Part shown: one piece after another, positions 34,492 through 42,681 of the stretch | Position numbering within the stretch: position 1 is the first letter of the stretch | Layout: every line of letters begins with the position of its first letter | Assembly: GCA_017645655.1 (NCBI GenBank) | Contig: JAGCNZ010000022.1 | Span: 1-64,000, forward strand | DNA from: Bacteroidaceae bacterium | Lineage (GTDB): Bacteria > Bacteroidota > Bacteroidia > Bacteroidales > Bacteroidaceae | DNA length: 64,000 bases | Direction: 5' to 3' | Notes under the pieces: generated by a model | Told to the model about the DNA's origin: nothing | What the model saw: only the letters and a program-made list of their open reading frames with translations | The model's database searches: none | Translations under genes and position numbers: made by a program

Positions 34492-35175
34492 CTAAATCTT
34501 TCCGTTTTCATGGTAACTGTAATAGTCGTTTCCTGCAAAGATGACATGGTCCACAAGCCTGATACCCACGGCTTTGCAGGCTTCATTTACTTTCTGGGTG
34601 AGGTTGTCGTCTTCCCTGCTTGGCTGCGTTCTGCCGCTTGGATGATTATGGCAAAGCACAACGGCAACAGCTTGACCGAGGATGGCGTGACGAAGGAGGC
34701 AGCGAACATCGACCGAAGCCCCAGCTATACCACCTCGGCTAAGCAGTGCCGAGCCTTTGACTGCCATGCCTTGATCGAGCATTAGCAAGTGGCACTCTTC
34801 TATTTGAAGGTCTTGAAGAAGCGGACGGAAGTAGTCAACTGTGTCGGAAGTTTCTTTGATACGCATTCGTTTAGGCAGTTCTTCCTTTAGGCGTTGGTTG
34901 GCAAGTTGGCAAGCGGCAATGATGGTAATTGCTTTCGCTTCACCGATTCCTTCGTAACGCATCAGTTCTTGAACGGAGGCTTTGCCCAGAGACATCAGAC
35001 TGTCGCCATAGTCCGAGAGGATGGTTCGCATGATATCGACAGCCGATTTGCCAGGCACGCCGCTTCCGATAAGGATAGCCAGCAGTTCTGCCTTGCTGAG
35101 AGAACCTGCGCCGTTGGCAAGCAAACGCTCGCGAGGTCTGTCTTCCGGAGCCCAATTCTTTATGCCTTTCATCAT
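34492..35175 (-). CDS. radC: RadC-family JAMM/MPN+ protein
   Basis: This 227-residue protein has an N-terminal helix-hairpin-helix region (L-M-R-Y-E-G-I-G-E-A-K-A, about 73-84) and a C-terminal JAMM metal site (C-H-N-H-P-S-G-R-T-Q-P-S-R-E-D-D, about 175-190). RadC was named for repair, but its biochemical role is unsettled. It lies in the hisS-lpxH operon with short gaps. Confidence 0.93.
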   Translation of the reverse strand: MMKGIKNWAPEDRPRERLLANGAGSLSKAELLAILIGSGVPGKSAVDIMRTILSDYGDSLMSLGKASVQELMRYEGIGEAKAITIIAACQLANQRLKEELPKRMRIKETSDTVDYFRPLLQDLQIEECHLLMLDQGMAVKGSALLSRGGIAGASVDVRCLLRHAILGQAVAVVLCHNHPSGRTQPSREDDNLTQKVNEACKAVGIRLVDHVIFAGNDYYSYHENGKI

Positions 35176-35212
35176 TAAATATCTGTTGTCGGTAGTCCGT
35201 TGTCTGTTGTCC

Positions 35213-36310
35213 TTATTTGTAGAAATTATCTTTAAACGCCTGCAGCTCCTCGTTTCTTCCGCAAACGCAGCGCAGCCACCAGGCTCGCAGGAAGCCTGTT
35301 CCGTAGCCGATGAGCTGGATGAAGCTTGCCCAGACGGAAAGGATGCCTATCTTTATGCTCTTGTTACGTATGGAACTGTCGATGAAGACGAGCATCGAGA
35401 AGAGCAGCAGCGGCAAGAGGAATATCAGCATCCCTCCGATGCCTGCAATGATGCAAAGCATCGGCCCATTTGCGCAGCCTGGCTTGGGCATCTCCCACAA
35501 AGCAATCACTCCTATCAAGGCCAGCAGCATGAAGAGGAAGGCAAAGAGCAGACAGGCGAATGTGCCTATCGTGAAAAGCATCGGTAACAGATGTACGAGC
35601 TTTAGACTGCCCGGATGCCGTTTCATCAAGTTGATGCGAGCGATTCCCGAGTTGTGAACTTGCTTGAAGAACTTCTTGAAGTCGGTCCTGCGTTTGTGCC
35701 AAACCCACGCTTCAGGAAAGAGACGGCAGCTCGCTCCACTCTTGTAGATGCGCAGGCTCAAGTCGATATCTTCGCCGAAACGCATGGAAGAGAAGCCGCC
35801 AAGCTGTCTGTAAAGGCTGCGGCGAATGCCCAGATTGAAGGAACGCGGATAGAACTTCTTGTCCATCTGCTTCTTGCCACCACGAATGCCGCCAGTCGTG
35901 ATGAACGAGGTCATGCTGTAGCTGATGGCCTTTTGCACAGGCGTGAAGTTCTCGTGAGCACGGTCCGGACCGCCCCAAGCATCGCATTCTTTCCTGTTTA
36001 GCTCTGCTTCTACCTCTTTCAAGAAGTCTGGTGGCAGGACGCAATCGCTGTCAAGAAAGATGAGAAACTCGCCCTGGCTACGTTCTGCAGCAAAGTTTCT
36101 GGTCGGTCCTGGCCCGCTATTTTCCTTCGTGTAATAGCGGAGCTGAAGCTTGCCGGCATATTTGTGAACAACACTTTCGCAGGGTTGACTGGAACCATCC
36201 TCAACAATGATGACCTCCATATCGTGGAAAGTCTGCTGAGTAAGGCTTTCAAGCAGTTCGTCGACCTCTTCCGGACGATTATATACGGGCACTATAATTG
36301 AGTACTTCAT
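35213..36310 (-). CDS. family 2 glycosyltransferase with C-terminal membrane segments
   Basis: This 365-residue protein has a GT-A domain at its N-terminus: S-I-I-V-P-V-Y-N-R-P-E-E, V-E-D-G-S-S, and the metal-binding D-S-D near residue 103. The acceptor-side motif is F-G-E-D-I-D-L-S-L-R-I. Two or three transmembrane helices follow at about 245-345. It probably adds a sugar to a lipid-linked acceptor at the inner membrane. The start abuts the upstream methyltransferase stop with no gap. Confidence 0.9.
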   Translation of the reverse strand: MKYSIIVPVYNRPEEVDELLESLTQQTFHDMEVIIVEDGSSQPCESVVHKYAGKLQLRYYTKENSGPGPTRNFAAERSQGEFLIFLDSDCVLPPDFLKEVEAELNRKECDAWGGPDRAHENFTPVQKAISYSMTSFITTGGIRGGKKQMDKKFYPRSFNLGIRRSLYRQLGGFSSMRFGEDIDLSLRIYKSGASCRLFPEAWVWHKRRTDFKKFFKQVHNSGIARINLMKRHPGSLKLVHLLPMLFTIGTFACLLFAFLFMLLALIGVIALWEMPKPGCANGPMLCIIAGIGGMLIFLLPLLLFSMLVFIDSSIRNKSIKIGILSVWASFIQLIGYGTGFLRAWWLRCVCGRNEELQAFKDNFYK

Positions 36311-37018
36311 TTACTTGTTAATTAGGAAAATGGCAGGAATCTTGCTCAGGTCGGGCAGTTTCGTTTTCTTCCATTCCGAGATGGGAAGGGTACGGATATA
36401 CTCGTCACCCGTCGTGATGCCTGCAGCAATGCAGAGACGAGTCTGCGGACGAAGGGTTGAGAGGAGTGCCTGAAACATCTTCTCGTTGCGGTAAGGCGTC
36501 TCGATGAAAAGTTGTGTCTGCCCTTCCGTCCACGCTCTTGTCTCGAGTGCTTTCAGTCGTTTGGCACAATCCGATGCGTCAACAGGCAAGTATCCGTTGA
36601 AGGCAAAGCTTTGCCCACCAAGTCCGCTGCTCATCACAGCCATGATCATACTGTTCGGACCTACAAGCGGAACGACTCGCAAGCCTTCCCGTTGAGCTAT
36701 CTTTACGATGTCGGCACCCGGGTCGGCTACTGCAGGACAGCCTGCTTCGCTGATGACGCCAACAGATTTGCCTTCTCTTAATGGCTGCAGATACTGGCTG
36801 AACAGCTTCTCGTCGGCATGTTTGCCCATCTCAAAGAACGTGCAATCGTCTATGGGAAAGGCTTTGTCGGTCTGTCTGAGGAAACGTCGTGCCGAACGGA
36901 TATTCTCGACGACGAAGTGCCTGATGCTCATGATAACCTCATGATTGTAAGAGGGCAAGACCTGTTCTATCGTGGTCTCGCCAAGCGTTACGGGAATGAG
37001 GTAGAGTGCTGCGGGCAT
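36311..37018 (-). CDS. SAM-dependent tetrapyrrole-methylase-fold protein (RsmI-like paralogue)
   Basis: This 235-residue member of the TP-methylase fold carries the SAM-binding motifs I-S-E-A-G-C-P-A-V-A-D-P-G and V-G-P-N-S-M. RsmI 2'-O-methylates C1402 of 16S rRNA, but this protein lacks the opening G-T-L-Y-V-V-A-T-P-I-G-N-L type sequence (it starts L-Y-L-I-P-V-T-L-G-E). It is more likely the Bacteroidetes paralogue of unknown target. It lies between hisS and the glycosyltransferase. Confidence 0.8.
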   Translation of the reverse strand: MPAALYLIPVTLGETTIEQVLPSYNHEVIMSIRHFVVENIRSARRFLRQTDKAFPIDDCTFFEMGKHADEKLFSQYLQPLREGKSVGVISEAGCPAVADPGADIVKIAQREGLRVVPLVGPNSMIMAVMSSGLGGQSFAFNGYLPVDASDCAKRLKALETRAWTEGQTQLFIETPYRNEKMFQALLSTLRPQTRLCIAAGITTGDEYIRTLPISEWKKTKLPDLSKIPAIFLINK

Positions 37019-37047
37019 TTCTTTAATTGAAGATTGAAGGTTGAAAA

Positions 37048-38406
37048 TTAAGAATTGATTGATGCTGCGATGTCTTCTGGCGAGACGAGTTGCTGCTCGC
37101 CGCTAGTCATGTTCTTGAGCATCACCTTTCCAGCCTGCATTTCCGTCTCGCCTGTCATGATGACGAAGGGAATGCCTTTCTGGTTCGCATACTGCATCTG
37201 CTTCTTCATCTTGCTGGCGTCCGGATAGATTTCGCAACGGATACCTTGCTTTCTCAAAGCCGAAAGGATGGGCAGCGAATAGTCTGTTTCCTTCTCGCCA
37301 AAGTTGATGAAGAGCACTTGAGTTGCCGTCGTGACTGCTTCCGGATAGAGGTTCAGCTGGTTGAGGACGTCGTAGATGCGGTCTGCACCAAAGCTAATCC
37401 CTACCCCACTCAGGCCTGGCATGCCGAAGATGCCTGTCAAGTTGTCGTAGCGACCGCCTCCAGTAATGCTTCCTATCTCGACATCGAGGGCTTTTACCTC
37501 AAAGATGCAGCCCGTATAGTAGTTGAGTCCGCGTGCAAGCGTCAGGTCTAATTCCAGTTCAGAGTGTAGAGTTGAGAGTTTCGAGAGCACAAATTCCACC
37601 TCATCTATGCCTTTCTGCCCTACTTCGCTACCAGCCAAAACCTCTCGCATCGTCTGAATCTTCTGGGCATTCGAGCCGCTGAGGTTTATGATGGGCTGGA
37701 GTTTCTGGATAGCCTCCTCGCTTATGCCGTCCTCGCGAAGTTCTTCGTTCACGGCATCGAGACCAATCTTGTCGAGCTTGTCGATGGCAACGGTAATGTC
37801 CACAATCTTGTCGGCCTCGCCAATCATTTCAGCTATGCCGCTAAGGATTTTACGGTTGTTTATCTTGATGCAGACGCGAATGCCAAAGTGCTGGAACACG
37901 GTATCGATAATCTGCATTAATTCCACCTCGCAGAGCAGCGAGTCGCTTCCAACCACGTCGGCATCACATTGATAGAACTCGCGATAGCGTCCCTTCTGCG
38001 GACGGTCGGCTCGCCATACAGGTTGAATCTGATAGCGACGGAAGGGCAAGGCAAGTTCCTCTCTGTGCTGCACGACATAGCGGGCGAAAGGAACCGTCAA
38101 GTCATATCGTAAGCCTTTTTCGCAGAGTTGGGCAGCAAGGTGTCCTGTTGCGCCGTTCGCAAGGTCGTCGGTGGTGATGCCGCGCAGGAAGTCGCCGCTA
38201 TTCAGTATCTTGAAGAGCAGTTTGTCACCCTCCTCGCCGTACTTGCCCATCAAGGTCGAGAGGTTCTCCATTGCAGGCGTCTCGATTTGCTCAAATCCGT
38301 AGAGCGAATAGACCTCGCGAATTGTGTTGAAGATGTAGTTACGACGCGACATCTCCTGCGGTCCGAAGTCGCGCGTTCCTTTTGGTATGCTTGGTTTCTG
38401 TGCCAT
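37048..38406 (-). CDS. hisS: histidyl-tRNA synthetase
   Basis: Class II synthetase of 452 residues. Motif 1 lies around G-F-E-Q-I-E-T-P; motif 2 around [17 protein letters not shown]; histidine-A boxes are [10 protein letters not shown] and T-G-G-G-R-Y-D-N-L; motif 3 is [11 protein letters not shown]; the anticodon-binding domain follows. The stretch [10 protein letters not shown] just before the histidine box is encoded by DNA resembling the gagttgagagttt repeat found at 53.8 kb. First gene of the six-gene operon. Confidence 0.96.
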   Translation of the reverse strand: MAQKPSIPKGTRDFGPQEMSRRNYIFNTIREVYSLYGFEQIETPAMENLSTLMGKYGEEGDKLLFKILNSGDFLRGITTDDLANGATGHLAAQLCEKGLRYDLTVPFARYVVQHREELALPFRRYQIQPVWRADRPQKGRYREFYQCDADVVGSDSLLCEVELMQIIDTVFQHFGIRVCIKINNRKILSGIAEMIGEADKIVDITVAIDKLDKIGLDAVNEELREDGISEEAIQKLQPIINLSGSNAQKIQTMREVLAGSEVGQKGIDEVEFVLSKLSTLHSELELDLTLARGLNYYTGCIFEVKALDVEIGSITGGGRYDNLTGIFGMPGLSGVGISFGADRIYDVLNQLNLYPEAVTTATQVLFINFGEKETDYSLPILSALRKQGIRCEIYPDASKMKKQMQYANQKGIPFVIMTGETEMQAGKVMLKNMTSGEQQLVSPEDIAASINS

Positions 38407-38438
38407 AGTGTTATTTTACGTTTTAAACATTTGCGGGC

Positions 38439-38447
38439 GCAAAGTTA
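38439..38447 (-). promoter_or_regulatory. promoter -7 box of the hisS-lpxH operon
   Basis: Minus strand TAACTTTGC, 33 bases before the hisS start codon. Confidence 0.65.
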
Positions 38448-38485
38448 CGAAAAATAATGAAGAAATTATAATGAAGGAAGAAGAA

Positions 38486-39592
38486 TCATGATTTGTTTAA
38501 CCATTTTCGCAAAGGTTCGTCGTAGAAAAGAAGGCATAGGGTGGCTATGAGCACGGAAGCCGCGATGGTGAGAAAAGCCGGTCCCCAGGCATGGGCATAG
38601 TCCGCATAGGGGTTCGGGTCGCGCTGAACCCATGAGATATAGAGGTAAACGAAGGGATATTGAACTATGTAAAGGGGGTAAGACAGTCGTCCGAGGAAAG
38701 AGACGGCCTTCTGTGCCCTGCCCGACAGGACTCCCCTGGCTCCGAACCAGATGATGGTCGGGAAGAAAGAGAAGATGCAGACGAGTTGGTAAACCGACTC
38801 CACATCCTTTCCTCCCAAGAAAGGAAGCCCGAGAAGGGCGACCAGTGCGAGGGTGCAAAGCGAGAACATGGGCAGGTGCAGAGGCTTCGGCTGCCGCTCG
38901 CGGAAGACTCTGGCCATCAGCAGACCCATCGGATAGGCGTAGAGCATCCTGAGCGCACCGCCATAGAAATTCACAGGTTCCGAGCCCCAGCCGTATGCTA
39001 TCCCGCCATCTTCGGTCAGCAGGGCAAAACCGGCAATGGAGATGATAGCGCAGCCGACCCATACCCTCAGCCATTTCGTCGGCAGTCTGTAGAGGAGAAG
39101 TCCATAGAGCAGGCTGCCGATGTACTCGAAGAAGAGCGACCACTGCGGGCCGTTCAGCGGAAAGATTTCCGTAAAGCCGCGAACCTCGATGCTCGGTGGC
39201 GAGGGTATCATGAAGAGTCCCAGCAGGCAGACCAGCATCACGGTCTCGGTTGGAACCAGCGTCCCGTCCCATTTCGTCTGACCTTGTATAATGAAAGCGA
39301 CAAGGCCAATCAGCACGCCCATCACTACCATAGGATGCAGGCGGATGAGCCTTCGCTTGATGAAGGAGCCCGTGGTCATGCTGCTCTTCAGCCTGTCGTC
39401 GTAGGCATAGCCCATCACGAACCCCGAGAGGATGAAGAAGAAATCGACAGCCAGGAAGCCGTGGAAGAATTCATACACAGGCGTAGGCCAGACGAAGAAA
39501 ATCTTTGCATCGTTGAACACGTGATAGAAGAGCACCATCAGAGCGGCAACGCCCCTCAACCCGTCAAGGAGGTCGTATCGTTGTTTGTTCAT
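38486..39592 (-). CDS. acyltransferase 3 family membrane protein (OafA/YrhL-like)
   Basis: This 368-residue polytopic membrane protein has about ten transmembrane segments. Family motifs are R-Y-D-L-L-D-G-L-R-G-V-A-A (5-17), the catalytic-type His in M-V-L-F-Y-H-V-F, F-F-I-L-S-G-F-V, and K-R-R-L-I-R-L-H-P. These enzymes O-acylate surface sugars or peptidoglycan. No linked substrate genes are seen. It is monocistronic with its own promoter. Confidence 0.9.
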   Translation of the reverse strand: MNKQRYDLLDGLRGVAALMVLFYHVFNDAKIFFVWPTPVYEFFHGFLAVDFFFILSGFVMGYAYDDRLKSSMTTGSFIKRRLIRLHPMVVMGVLIGLVAFIIQGQTKWDGTLVPTETVMLVCLLGLFMIPSPPSIEVRGFTEIFPLNGPQWSLFFEYIGSLLYGLLLYRLPTKWLRVWVGCAIISIAGFALLTEDGGIAYGWGSEPVNFYGGALRMLYAYPMGLLMARVFRERQPKPLHLPMFSLCTLALVALLGLPFLGGKDVESVYQLVCIFSFFPTIIWFGARGVLSGRAQKAVSFLGRLSYPLYIVQYPFVYLYISWVQRDPNPYADYAHAWGPAFLTIAASVLIATLCLLFYDEPLRKWLNKS

Positions 39593-39611
39593 GAGAAACA
39601 GTGTTTACGGT

Positions 39612-39644
39612 GCAAAGATACAAAGATATTTCGAGCCAGACAAA
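39612..39644 (-). promoter_or_regulatory. promoter of the acyltransferase gene
   Basis: Minus strand: TTTG (39641-39644), 20 nt, TATCTTTGC (39612-39620), 20 bases before the start. Confidence 0.75.
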
Positions 39645-39677
39645 TATGTAATAAAAAATGTATGATTACTGACACGG

Positions 39678-39793
39678 CACGTTGCATTTGAAATTACTCC
39701 ATGGGATAATTGAATTTATTCCACGTGATAATTTCATTTTACCCACGTGATATTTTATTTTTAACACGTGATAATTTCATCTTTCCCACGTCG
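39678..39793 (-). repeat. 22-nt periodic CACGTG array, reverse orientation (copy G)
   Basis: CACGT/CATGG cores start at 39678, 39700, 39722, 39744, 39765 and 39787 (22, 22, 22, 21, 22). Linkers read on the minus strand as gtaaaatgaaattat, matching the 9.5 kb array. Here it lies between divergent genes, inside the 370-base gap that also holds both promoters. Confidence 0.75.
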
Positions 39794-39906
39794 TGTTTAC
39801 AGATAAAGCAGGCTGCGTTTTTGCTCTCATCGCGTCGGTTCTATAAAAAAAATGCGTTTAATAAGTTTTTTTTTGCTTTTCCTTTTCTTCTTTTCAGTTT
39901 TTATTG

Positions 39907-39915
39907 TACCTTTGT
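39907..39915 (+). promoter_or_regulatory. promoter -7 box of the HU gene
   Basis: TACCTTTGT, 48 bases before the start codon, preceded by a long T-rich tract. Confidence 0.65.
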
Positions 39916-39962
39916 GCCACTTTTCCGATTTAAAATCATAAACACATAATAATCAAACTAAT

Positions 39963-40241
39963 ATGACAAAGATTGAATTAGTTAAGGCCGTTGCCGAAAA
40001 GACAGGCATCGACCAGCCCACAGCTTTGGCTGCCGTGGAAGGTTTCATCGACACCCTCAAGGAGTCGCTCATCAAGAAAGAGAACGTTTACATCCGCGGA
40101 TGGGGTACTTGGACACTCAAACATCGTGCTAAGAAGACCGCTCGCAACATCTCCAAGAACACTACTCTCGTTATTCCTGCTCACGACATTCCTTATTTCA
40201 AGCCCTGCAAGGACTTCCAGGAACAAGTGGCTAAGGCATAA
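39963..40241 (+). CDS. hup: HU-family DNA-binding protein
   Basis: This 92-residue histone-like protein has the HU fold: helical dimerisation part (1-40), then G-W-G-T-W-T-L and the arm R-A-K-K-T-A-R-N-I-S with I-P-A-H-D-I-P-Y-F-K-P-C-K. It bends and compacts DNA. It has its own promoter and a terminator. Confidence 0.95.
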   Translation: MTKIELVKAVAEKTGIDQPTALAAVEGFIDTLKESLIKKENVYIRGWGTWTLKHRAKKTARNISKNTTLVIPAHDIPYFKPCKDFQEQVAKA

Positions 40242-40263
40242 AAAAGAACAATCCCTTCTAAAT

Positions 40264-40316
40264 CTCCCCGAGGGGAGACTTTCCAGAAGCTTCCTCGAAA
40301 TGGGGAAGCTTTTTTG
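40264..40316 (+). terminator. terminator after the HU gene
   Basis: A first hairpin, CTCCCC-GA-GGGGAG (40264-40277), is followed by AAGCTTCC/GGAAGCTT (40287-40311) and a T-run. Confidence 0.85.
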
Positions 40317-40346
40317 TTTATTCTCTAATAATCAACGTTTTGAAAC

Positions 40347-42668
40347 ATGAAGAAACATATCTTATTCGCGTTCTTTATTCTTCACGCTTCGCTCTTTAAC
40401 CTTTACTCGCGAAGCATTATCGACTACGTGAACCCCATCATCGGCACGAACGGCATGGGACACACCTTCCCAGGAGCATGCGTTCCCTTCGGCATCGTGC
40501 AGCTCTCGCCCGAGACAGACACCATTCCTCACAACGTGGATGGGCGCTATCAGGGCAAAGTCTATGAGTACTGCGCAGGCTATCAGCATCGCGACAAGAC
40601 CATCGTGGGCTTCTCGCACACACACCTCTCGGGCACGGGACACTCCGATCTTGGCGATATTCTCATCATGCCCACGACAGGAAAGCTGCATACCAATCCC
40701 GGCACTGCTGAAAACCCCGATGCAGGCTATCGTTCGCGTTTCTCGCACGACACAGAAGTGTGCTCGCCTGGCTACTACGAAGTGAAACTCGAGGACTACA
40801 ATATACTTGCTCAGCTTACTGCAACTCAGCGTGTTGGCGTACATCATTATACTTTTCCTTCAACTGATGCTCAATTCATTCTCGACCTTGGGCACGGCAT
40901 ATATAACTACGACGGCAAGACACTCTGGAGTTATCTTCGTGTGGAGAACGACACGCTGCTGACGGGCTATCGCATCACGAACGGATGGGCAAGACAGAAC
41001 TACACCTACTTCGCCATCTCGCTTTCCGAACCCATTCAGAACTACGGGTATAAGGACGAGCAACGCATGAAGTATTCCGGCTTTTGGCGCAAGAACGACA
41101 TTCACCACAACTTCCCCGATATGGCAGGACGCGAGATTGCGGCTTACTTCCAACTCAATCTCCCTGAAAGCAAGCAACTTACCATCAAGGTAGCGCTCTC
41201 GGCAGTAAGTCAGAGTGGTGCTCTCGCAAACCTTCGTGCCGAGGCTGCAGGACTCTCGTTCGAGCAGTTGAAACAACGTGCAGTTCAGCAATGGACGAAG
41301 GAACTCACGGGTCTCGAGATTGAAGGCAATGACGACCAGAAGGCGCTCTTCTACACCTCGCTCTACCACACCATGATAAACCCAAGCGTCTATATGGATG
41401 TGGACGGAAAGTATCGCGGCAACGACATGGAAATCCACGAGGCAAAGGGCTTCACGAACTACACAATCTTCTCGCTTTGGGACACGTATCGTGCTGAACA
41501 TCCACTACTTAACCTCATCAAGCCCAAGCAAGGAGCAGATATGGCAGAAAGCATGATTCGCATTCAGCAACAGAGTGCACTCGACCTCCTGCCCGTTTGG
41601 TATCTGATGGCTAACGAAGGATGGTGCATGAGTGGATATCATTCTGTTGCCGTCCTCTCTGATGTTGCTAAGAAGCTCGGCATAAAAGACAAAAAGGCTA
41701 TGCTCGAAGCGATGCAAGCAACTGCCACCTCGAAGTGGATGGAAGGTTTGACAGACTATATTAAATATGGTTATGTACCTTACGACAGATGCGGCACAAG
41801 TGCAAGCAACACGCTGGAATATGCCTACGACGACTGGACGATATATCAGGCGGCGCTTGATGCCGGCAACAAGGAAATGGCAGAGACCTTCAAGAAGCGC
41901 GCCTTTAATTATAAGAATGTGTTCAATCCCGCTTTGGGACTCGCTTGTCCGAAGTACAAAGACGGCAGTTGGAAGAAGGATTTCTCTCCTCTGCAGACTT
42001 ATGGCGAAGGCTTCATCGAGGGCAATAGCGCCAACTATTCGTTCCACGTTCCACATGATGTGAAGGGCATGATTGCGTGCTTCGGCGGTGACAAGAAGTT
42101 CATCGAACGCCTCGACAATCTCTTTGCTGAGCCTCTCGACAAGAAGTATTATGCTGATAACGAGGACATTGAAGAAGAATGCCTGCTTGGCGGCTATGTT
42201 CACGGCAATGAGCCAAGCCATCACATTCCTTATCTTTATGCCTGGACGTCGCAGCCTTGGAAGTCGCAATACTGGCTTCGTGAAATCATGAACCGTATGT
42301 ATGTCAACAATATAGATGGACTGCATGGCAACGATGACTGCGGACAGATGTCAGCCTGGTACATCTTTACGGCAATGGGCTTCTATCCTGTTTGTCCGGG
42401 CAGCGACCAGTATGTGCTTGGCGCACCTTATGTGCCTTCATGCAAGCTGACTTTGCCAAACGGAAAGCTCTTCCTCATAAAGGCTCCAGGCGTCAGCGAT
42501 AAGAACCGTTACGTCAAGGAAGTGAAGCTCAACGGCAAGCCCTACGACAAACTTTACATTACACACAAAGACATCATGGCTGGCGGCACACTCGAGTTCG
42601 TCATGAGTTCCACACCAAACAAGAAGCGTTGCATCACAACTGGAAAACCTTACTCATTAAGCGACTAA
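40347..42668 (+). CDS. secreted GH92 alpha-mannosidase
   Basis: This 773-residue enzyme has a signal peptide-like N-terminus (1-21). GH92 signatures are V-N-P-I-I-G-T-N-G (28-36), G-F-S-H-T-H-L-S-G-T-G (88-98), S-L-W-D-T-Y-R-A-E-H-P (about 377) and G-N-D-D-C-G-Q-M-S-A-W (about 660). GH92 enzymes are calcium-dependent exo-alpha-mannosidases, often acting on N-glycan mannose. There are no SusC/SusD genes in the window. The metalloprotease gene follows after 13 bases. Confidence 0.94.
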   Translation: MKKHILFAFFILHASLFNLYSRSIIDYVNPIIGTNGMGHTFPGACVPFGIVQLSPETDTIPHNVDGRYQGKVYEYCAGYQHRDKTIVGFSHTHLSGTGHSDLGDILIMPTTGKLHTNPGTAENPDAGYRSRFSHDTEVCSPGYYEVKLEDYNILAQLTATQRVGVHHYTFPSTDAQFILDLGHGIYNYDGKTLWSYLRVENDTLLTGYRITNGWARQNYTYFAISLSEPIQNYGYKDEQRMKYSGFWRKNDIHHNFPDMAGREIAAYFQLNLPESKQLTIKVALSAVSQSGALANLRAEAAGLSFEQLKQRAVQQWTKELTGLEIEGNDDQKALFYTSLYHTMINPSVYMDVDGKYRGNDMEIHEAKGFTNYTIFSLWDTYRAEHPLLNLIKPKQGADMAESMIRIQQQSALDLLPVWYLMANEGWCMSGYHSVAVLSDVAKKLGIKDKKAMLEAMQATATSKWMEGLTDYIKYGYVPYDRCGTSASNTLEYAYDDWTIYQAALDAGNKEMAETFKKRAFNYKNVFNPALGLACPKYKDGSWKKDFSPLQTYGEGFIEGNSANYSFHVPHDVKGMIACFGGDKKFIERLDNLFAEPLDKKYYADNEDIEEECLLGGYVHGNEPSHHIPYLYAWTSQPWKSQYWLREIMNRMYVNNIDGLHGNDDCGQMSAWYIFTAMGFYPVCPGSDQYVLGAPYVPSCKLTLPNGKLFLIKAPGVSDKNRYVKEVKLNGKPYDKLYITHKDIMAGGTLEFVMSSTPNKKRCITTGKPYSLSD

Positions 42669-42681
42669 ATCATTAAATCAC

